Positions 59,383-64,000 of a stretch of DNA of 64,000 nt are shown in pieces. The DNA comes from Streptomyces paludis (GTDB lineage: Bacteria; Actinomycetota; Actinomycetes; Streptomycetales; Streptomycetaceae): NCBI RefSeq assembly GCF_003344965.1, contig NZ_CP031194.1:1612001-1676000 (forward strand). The letters are read 5' to 3'. The position numbers and the translations under genes are program-made. Within the stretch, counting starts at the first letter, position 1. Every line of letters begins with the position of its first letter. Under the pieces are notes generated by a model. The model saw only the letters and a list, made by a program, of their open reading frames with translations. It was not told where the DNA came from and did not search any database.

Positions 59383-61323
59383 ATGAGCGCAGCAGAGCCC
59401 AACCGGCCTGACAGACGTGCCGTGTTGCAGGCCGCCGTCGCGATTCCGGCCGCCGGTGCGGCGGCCTCCATGCTGGGTGCCGAGCCGGCTCACGCACAGG
59501 CGGCCACCGGCTCCTCGGCGGGCCCCGGCTCCTCTCCGGGCTCCGTCATCCCGGCGTCCGCGGGCGACCGGTTCGACGTGTCGAGCCCCCGCTTCGGCCT
59601 TGCCGTACTGCCGGACACGCAGTATCTCTTCGATGCCGACAGCGCGGACCCGGAGCCGCTCCGGGCGACGTTCCGTTACCTGGCCGCCGAGCGCGCGAGC
59701 GGGAACATCGCGTTCCTGGCGCATCTGGGCGATGTCACCGAACACGGCACCGAGCAGGAGATCAAGCTCGCCGCCCACACCTTCGGCGTCATCCACGGCA
59801 AGGTGCCCTACTCCGTACTCGCCGGAAATCACGACATCGACGGGCGCACCGACGACCAGCGGGGTGACAGCGCCTATCTGAAGAGCTTCGGGCCCCGGCG
59901 CTTCGCGGGCATGCCGACCTTCGGCGGAGCCTCACCCGACGGGTACAACAGCTTCCATGTGATCAAGGCGGGCGGGCGGCAGTGGCTGATCCTCGCCCTG
60001 GACTGGCGGCTCTCGGCGGACGGCCTGCGCTGGGCCCAGGGGGTGCTGGACACACACTCCACCCTGCCGGCCGTACTCACCACCCATGATCTGGCCTGGG
60101 CGGACGACCAGGGCGTCGCGCGGCTCTCGGACAACGGCACCCGTCTGTGGAACGGCATCGTGCGCGGCAACGACCAGATCTTCCTGGCTCTCGGGGGTCA
60201 CTACTGGCCACCGGGCCGTACGGTCCTGACCAACGACGCCGGCCACGACGTGCACGTCCACATCACCAACTACCAGGACCGTTACTACGGCGGTGCCGGC
60301 ATGATCCGCCACTACGGCTTCGATCTGGCGCGGGGTGTCATCGACGTGGAGACGTTCGCGCCGTGGTTCCTCGCCCGGGACCCGGCCAGAAGGACGCCGC
60401 TGGAGGCCGAAACCATCGAACTGACCGGCCCGGTCGACCGGTTCACCCTGGACATCGACTTCGAGCGGCGCTTCTCCGGCTTCGCGCCGGTCGTACCGCC
60501 GAGGCCGCGCCCGGCCGAGGCCGTCATGCCGCGCGACACGGTCGCGTACTGGCGCTTCGACGCGTCGGGCGCCGTAGCGGCGGGCCGGGCGGGCAGCCCT
60601 GTCGAGACGGGGGCGGTGATCCGTGACCTGTCGGGCCGCGGCAACGACCTCACCGCCTCCCGCCTGGCCAACAGCGGTCCCGGGGCGCTCACTTGGTCGG
60701 ACGACCACCACCGGGGCCAGCCCGCGCACGCCAGCCTCCGCTTCGACGGCGGCAAGAACCCGGCCCGGGGCGCCCTCTTGACGACATCGCCCCAGGCTCC
60801 CCTCAACTCCGAGAAATTCACGGCCGGTTACACCCTGGAGACCTTCATCAGGCTGCCGCAGCCATTCGAGGGTGACCACGCCTGGATGGGCATCCTGAGC
60901 TGGGAGGGCCGTAGCGGGGACGCGGGCAAGACCACCGGCTGGTCCCCCGACGAGCCGACGTGCAGCCTCAATCTGTCCCCCGAGCGCTTCCTCCAGTTCG
61001 TGGTCTACCCGCACCGCCAGGACGCCGACCCGACCTCCTGGAGCCATACCGTCCCCGTGGGGCGCTGGATGCACATCGCCGTGGTCAACGACGGCCGGCG
61101 CACCGTGATGTACGTGGACGGCTCCAGGATCGCCCGTAACCCGACCCAGCCGTCGACGGGCATCGCCACCCTGGGCAAGCCCTTCGTCATCGGCGGGACC
61201 CAGTTCAACGAGACCTTCGGCCAGGGCTTCTACGGCTGGATAGGCGACACGCGCATCGTCAAACGCGCCCTGAAGCCAGAGGAGTTCATGACCTCCGCCG
61301 CCGACCGGGGCCGCGCTTCCTGA
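59383..61323 (+). CDS. Tat-exported metallophosphoesterase with LamG/concanavalin-like C-terminal domain
   Basis: The product is 646 residues from the ATG at 59383 with AGGAG. The Tat-type leader (RPDRRAVLQAAVAIPAAGAA) is cleaved after AHA (~40). Metal-binding motifs of calcineurin-type phosphoesterases follow: AVLPDTQYLFD, AHLGDVTEHG, VLAGNHDIDGR, LTTHDLAWAD and GGHYWPPGR. From ~390 a LamG-like domain begins (VAYWRFDASG ... GYTLETFIRLPQPFEGDHAW ... YVDGSRIARNP ... YGWIGDTRIVKRAL). It probably acts on phosphorylated or glycosylated polymers outside the cell. Confidence 0.9.
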   Translation: MSAAEPNRPDRRAVLQAAVAIPAAGAAASMLGAEPAHAQAATGSSAGPGSSPGSVIPASAGDRFDVSSPRFGLAVLPDTQYLFDADSADPEPLRATFRYLAAERASGNIAFLAHLGDVTEHGTEQEIKLAAHTFGVIHGKVPYSVLAGNHDIDGRTDDQRGDSAYLKSFGPRRFAGMPTFGGASPDGYNSFHVIKAGGRQWLILALDWRLSADGLRWAQGVLDTHSTLPAVLTTHDLAWADDQGVARLSDNGTRLWNGIVRGNDQIFLALGGHYWPPGRTVLTNDAGHDVHVHITNYQDRYYGGAGMIRHYGFDLARGVIDVETFAPWFLARDPARRTPLEAETIELTGPVDRFTLDIDFERRFSGFAPVVPPRPRPAEAVMPRDTVAYWRFDASGAVAAGRAGSPVETGAVIRDLSGRGNDLTASRLANSGPGALTWSDDHHRGQPAHASLRFDGGKNPARGALLTTSPQAPLNSEKFTAGYTLETFIRLPQPFEGDHAWMGILSWEGRSGDAGKTTGWSPDEPTCSLNLSPERFLQFVVYPHRQDADPTSWSHTVPVGRWMHIAVVNDGRRTVMYVDGSRIARNPTQPSTGIATLGKPFVIGGTQFNETFGQGFYGWIGDTRIVKRALKPEEFMTSAADRGRAS

Positions 61324-61416
61324 GCGGATGCTCCCGAGCGGTACGGCCCGTGGGCCGCGCCGCACACCCCGGATCGGACGCGGCCGGTGATGTCGACTTC
61401 CGCGTACCGGTCGATA

Positions 61417-61620
61417 TCACTGGCCGAGGGGGTTTCCGCACCACCGGTCGAGGGCCTCGGGGAGCCCGGCCGGGTCGGGGGTCGGGCTCGCCCATGCCAC
61501 GTATCCGTCCGGCCGGATCAGCAGCGCGGCCACCTCCGTGCCGGGCGTCTCGCGGCGCACGACGCGTACCCGGCCGTACGTGTCCGCCGCCGCGCGGCGC
61601 TGGTTCGGAACGGCGACGGC
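61417..61620 (-). pseudogene. C-terminal remnant of a flavin-dependent monooxygenase
   Basis: On the minus strand a frame ending at 61417 reads DTYGRVRVVRRETPGTEVAA, then LLIRPDGYVAWAS ... LPEALDRWCGNPLGQ. The phrase LLIRPDGYVAW is the conserved end of class A FAD monooxygenases. There is no start codon, no FAD-binding domain and nothing upstream except the LysR gene, whose stop lies 24 nt away in the same frame. This is the trace of a lost monooxygenase gene, a frequent neighbour of LysR regulators. Confidence 0.6.
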
Positions 61621-61641
61621 GGCGGCGTCTGCGGCGGCGGC

Positions 61642-62493
61642 TCAGGCGCGGTAGGCCGCCGTCGCGATCCGGGCGAACGACGGGATCAGGGGGTTCGCGT
61701 CGGACTCGTTCCACGCCACCACGACCCTGCTCGGCGCCATGTCGGTCAGCGGTACCACCGCCAGTTCGTCGGGGTGCTCGTGGCCGAGGGGCGTCATGCC
61801 GACCGTACCGTTCCAGAGCACGGCCTGAAGGCACTCCTGGACGGCGCGCACCACCGGGCCCTCCCGGGGTTCGCCGCCGTGCCAGTACGTCTGCCAGGCG
61901 GGGTCGGTGTCCGCCGGGAACCGGAACCACTGCCGGTCCACCAGGTCGGGCAGGCGCAGTGTGTCGCGGTGTGCCAGGGGATCGTCGGCGCGCAGCACCG
62001 CGCCCACCGGGTCGGCGCGGAGCCGGTGCACGGTCAGGCCGGTCTCGTCGAACGGGCCGCGGGTCAGGGCGATATCGACCAGTCCGGCGCGCAGCCCGCA
62101 GGTCGGATCGGTCAGATCGGTCTCGCGGACGCGGACCTCGACGTCCGGGTGCCGTCGGCGGAAGGCGGCGGCCAGACGCGTCGCGCCCGGGTCGGTGCCG
62201 TCGCCCAGGATGCCGACGGTGAGGGTCGCGGCGCCGGCCACCGCCGCCACGCGCTCGCCTATCCGGTCGGCGCGGTCGAGCAGCGTACGCGCCTCGTCCA
62301 GCAGCACCGCCCCGGCCGGGGTGAGGGTGACACCCGCGGGCGAACGGTGCAGCAGTACGGCGCCGATGTCGCTCTCCAGCCGCTTGATCGCCCGGCTCAG
62401 CGGCGGCTGGCTGATGTGCAGCCGGGCGGCGGCGCGGCCGAAGTGCAGCTCCTCGGCGACGGCCACGAAGTAGCGCAGCGTCCGTACCTCCAT
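61642..62493 (-). CDS. LysR-family transcriptional regulator
   Basis: The product is 283 residues from the ATG at 62493 (MEVRTLRYFVAVAEELHFGR). The HTH is intact: AAARLHISQPPLSRAIKRLE. The substrate-binding domain follows (LTVGILGDGTDPGATRLAAA, DPTCGLRAGLVDIALTRGPF). It is divergent from the cupin-DoxX pair across 82 bp, suggesting control of those genes. Downstream is the remnant of a monooxygenase. Confidence 0.92.
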   Translation of the reverse strand: MEVRTLRYFVAVAEELHFGRAAARLHISQPPLSRAIKRLESDIGAVLLHRSPAGVTLTPAGAVLLDEARTLLDRADRIGERVAAVAGAATLTVGILGDGTDPGATRLAAAFRRRHPDVEVRVRETDLTDPTCGLRAGLVDIALTRGPFDETGLTVHRLRADPVGAVLRADDPLAHRDTLRLPDLVDRQWFRFPADTDPAWQTYWHGGEPREGPVVRAVQECLQAVLWNGTVGMTPLGHEHPDELAVVPLTDMAPSRVVVAWNESDANPLIPSFARIATAAYRA

Positions 62494-62575
62494 GACCGGG
62501 GACGATACCCGCGCGGTATCGGCGGCGCGGAACGGGTCTTGGACGGCGACGGCGCCCCGGCGGTGGGATCTGTGT

Positions 62576-63097
62576 ATGACGACTGATGAAATGGCCCATC
62601 CGGTCACCGATCCCCCCGTGTCGGTGGTCGGTCCGGACGACGGCGAGACGATCCTCCTGGGCACCACCCGTATGCGCGTCCTCGAAGACGGCAGCACCAC
62701 CGGACACCGCCTCGGGCTCGCCGAATCCGTCCTGGCACCGCACACGCCCGGACCGCCGCAGCACCGCCACGCCCAGCACGACGAGGGCTTCTACATCGTC
62801 TCCGGCACGGTGCGGTTCACGGTAGGGACGGAGGAGTACGACGCGGTCCCGGGCACCCTCGTGATGGTCCCGCCCGGAGCGCCGCACACCTTCGCCAACG
62901 TGACCGGTCAACCCGCAGTCATGCTCAGCGTGTTCACCCCGGATCTGTACGTCCAGTACTTCCGGGAGCTGCGGGACACACTCACCGGCGGCCAGGCCCT
63001 GGCTCCCCGGGCACACGCCGAGCTGATGGGCCGCTACGCCACCGCGCCCGCCGTCGAGTTCATCCGGAAACCGGACGACGGACGGACAGCCGCGTGA
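62576..63097 (+). CDS. Cupin-domain protein
   Basis: The product is 173 residues from the ATG at 62576 (MTTDEMAHPVTDPPVSVVGP). The two cupin motifs are PPQHRHAQHDEGFYIVSGTV (G(X)5HXH(X)3,4E(X)6G) and PGTLVMVPPGAPHTFANV. It resembles quercetin-dioxygenase-like small cupins that may bind metal. It overlaps the DoxX gene (GTGA). Confidence 0.9.
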   Translation: MTTDEMAHPVTDPPVSVVGPDDGETILLGTTRMRVLEDGSTTGHRLGLAESVLAPHTPGPPQHRHAQHDEGFYIVSGTVRFTVGTEEYDAVPGTLVMVPPGAPHTFANVTGQPAVMLSVFTPDLYVQYFRELRDTLTGGQALAPRAHAELMGRYATAPAVEFIRKPDDGRTAA

Positions 63098-63456
63098 ACG
63101 TCGCCTACTGGATCGTCGCCGGCCTGCTCGCCCTCTTCTACCTCTACGGCGGCGGGGTGAAAGTGGTCCAGAGCCGTGAGCGGCTCCGGCCGATGATGGC
63201 CTGGGTGGACAGCACCCCGATGCCGGCCGTCAGGGCCATCGGGGTGGTCGAAGTGCTCGGTGCGCTCGGGCTGGTGCTCCCGCCGCTGACCGGCGTCTTG
63301 CCCTGGCTGGCCCTGGCGGCGGCCATCGGATTCGTGGTGCTCCAGGTCGGCGCGACCGGGGTGCATCTGAGGCTCGGGGACCGCCAAGTCGCGCTGAACA
63401 TCACGCTCTTCGTCACCGCGATCGTGGCCGCGGGGCTGGCGACGACCTGGCTGTGA
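63094..63456 (+). CDS. DoxX-family membrane protein
   Basis: The product is 120 residues from a GTG overlapping the cupin stop by 4 nt. Four TM helices and the DoxX pattern YLYGGGVKVVQSRERLRPMM, AIGVVEVLGALGLVLPPLTG and VLQVGATGVHLRLGD are present. Function is uncertain; linked to redox or quinone metabolism in some bacteria. Operon partner of the cupin. Confidence 0.9.
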   Translation: MNVAYWIVAGLLALFYLYGGGVKVVQSRERLRPMMAWVDSTPMPAVRAIGVVEVLGALGLVLPPLTGVLPWLALAAAIGFVVLQVGATGVHLRLGDRQVALNITLFVTAIVAAGLATTWL

Positions 63457-63465
63457 CAACGCCGC

Positions 63466-63506
63466 AGCCCCCTGGTTCCGCACCGTACGGCGCGAACCAG
63501 GGGGCT
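63466..63506. terminator. Bidirectional terminator hairpin
   Basis: AGCCCCCTGGTTC (63466-63478) pairs with GAACCAGGGGGCT (63494-63506), a perfect 13-bp stem with a 15-nt loop, between convergent DoxX and HtaA genes. Confidence 0.8.
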
Positions 63507-63518
63507 CTCGGGCGCGTG

Positions 63519-64000
63519 TTACGCCGTCTCGTCCAGCGCGTCACGGCGGCGCTTGGCCGCGAAGACGACCGCCGCGCCCGCCGCCGCGATGGCGCCGGCG
63601 CCCGCGAGGAGCGAGCCGACCGGGACGTCCGAGCCGGTGGAGGCCAGCGAGCCGCCGCCGCCCGTGGTGGAGCCGCCGGTCGTCGAGCCGCCGGTGGTGG
63701 AACCGCCGGTCGTCCCGCCGGTGGTGCCACCGGTCGTACCGCCCGTGGTGCCGCCCGACGTGCTGCCGCCGGTGGTGCCGTCCGTCGGGGGCAGGGTGGC
63801 GTCGTCGCTCAGGGAGACGGCGAGGGTCAGCGGGTCGAGGGCGGTGCCCTCGGTGTACATGCCGCTGAACGCCTTGGAGCCGTCGGCGGTGAGGCTCGCC
63901 GGGACCGCGTCGAAGGTCAGGACGCCGTCCTTGGCCGCCAGCTTGCCCGCCGGGAGGTCCAGCGTGGCGAAGGGGACGGCGTCGGTCTTGGTGACCTTGT
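63519..64000 (-). CDS. HtaA-domain cell-wall protein with LAxTG sorting signal, 5' end outside window
   Basis: The visible C-terminal ~160 residues begin inside the domain (TKTDAVPFATLDLPAGKLAA ... DGVLTFDAVPASLTADGSKA ... FSGMYTEGTALDPLTLAVSL), the pattern of an HtaA heme-binding domain. A Gly/Thr/Ser repeat linker (GGTTGG and STTGG units) follows. Then comes the sorting signal LASTG, a TM helix (VPVGSLLAGAGAIAAAGAAV) and a basic tail (KRRRDALDETA). It is probably fixed to peptidoglycan by a class E sortase and passes heme to an importer. The frame continues beyond 64000. Confidence 0.85.
   Translation of the reverse strand, partial: KVTKTDAVPFATLDLPAGKLAAKDGVLTFDAVPASLTADGSKAFSGMYTEGTALDPLTLAVSLSDDATLPPTDGTTGGSTSGGTTGGTTGGTTGGTTGGSTTGGSTTGGSTTGGGGSLASTGSDVPVGSLLAGAGAIAAAGAAVVFAAKRRRDALDETA

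Noticed and set aside
61286..63016. A 576-codon minus-strand open frame
   Set aside because: It covers the lysR gene and the cupin antisense in a shifted frame and has only Arg/Pro/Gly-rich low-complexity sequence.
1..64000. tRNA, rRNA, insertion sequences, integrases and attachment sites
   Set aside because: No cloverleaf-like sequence, rRNA signature, transposase or integrase motif was recognised; a covariance-model search would be needed to exclude tRNAs and small RNAs.

Overview
The window is a high-GC actinobacterial chromosome segment, almost certainly from a Streptomyces. The signs are codon third positions dominated by G/C, frequent GTG/TTG starts, 4-nt start/stop overlaps, AfsR/SARP-type regulators, an XRE (DUF5753)-DUF397 pair, an HtaA/LAxTG surface protein, and a gene order (malR-malEFG-aglA, glnE, glnA2, nadE, panB, map) that I recognise from the Streptomyces core chromosome. 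No rRNA, tRNA, CRISPR array, integrase or transposase was seen.

Layout. 1-4.6 kb: a lipoprotein cut by the window edge, a small membrane protein divergent from a TetR regulator, a DUF4230 protein, and an NB-ARC/TPR regulator without a DNA-binding domain. 4.7-12.8 kb: the maltose/maltodextrin locus, with extracellular alpha-amylase (CBM20), alpha-glucosidase aglA and the ABC importer malEFG on the minus strand, and the divergent LacI-type repressor malR. The malE-malR gap carries two clusters of CTTGC-type repeats that match known MalR operators. 12.9-22.8 kb: a PAP2 enzyme, a lipoprotein, glnE, a PNPOx-like protein, a GntR/DUF1648-type membrane module, glnA2 and a MarR regulator. 22.9-35.4 kb: DUF3105/DUF305 secreted proteins, nadE, an MFS exporter, an EEP-family membrane phosphatase/nuclease, an MFS-TetR pair with palindromic operators, panB and a DrrA/DrrB-type ABC exporter. 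35.4-48.7 kb: a large AfsR-like regulator, an M50 protease, an SDR, a ~960-bp noncoding long inverted repeat, the F420-dependent NADP reductase npdG, an MFS exporter, map, an iron-box-controlled heme oxygenase and a class I methyltransferase.

48.8-64 kb is more accessory. It holds a short PhzF-like protein and a five-gene minus-strand operon in which every junction is a 4-nt ATGA/GTGA overlap. That operon encodes two related CxxC...HPH mini-proteins, a DUF6082 protein, an Arg-rich protein and a 31-aa membrane peptide, and it faces an XRE-DUF397 pair. Next come an epoxide hydrolase, a multi-TM protein, a caspase-like protease coupled to an EACC1 protein (a probable biological-conflict module), a VOC protein, PadR plus membrane protein, two gene remnants (PAP2 and flavin monooxygenase), a Tat-exported phosphoesterase/LamG protein, LysR, cupin-DoxX, and a partial HtaA cell-wall protein.

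How the genes connect. Starch is cut outside the cell by the amylase, maltodextrins enter through MalEFG and are hydrolysed by AglA, with MalR as repressor. Nitrogen metabolism is represented by GlnE, the GS-like GlnA2 and glutamine-dependent NadE. Heme/iron use is represented by the heme oxygenase and the HtaA protein. The strongest candidates for less-described biology are the caspase-EACC1 pair, the coupled mini-protein operon beside the XRE-DUF397 pair, and the long inverted repeat. All family assignments come from reading motifs by eye; no database search was run.
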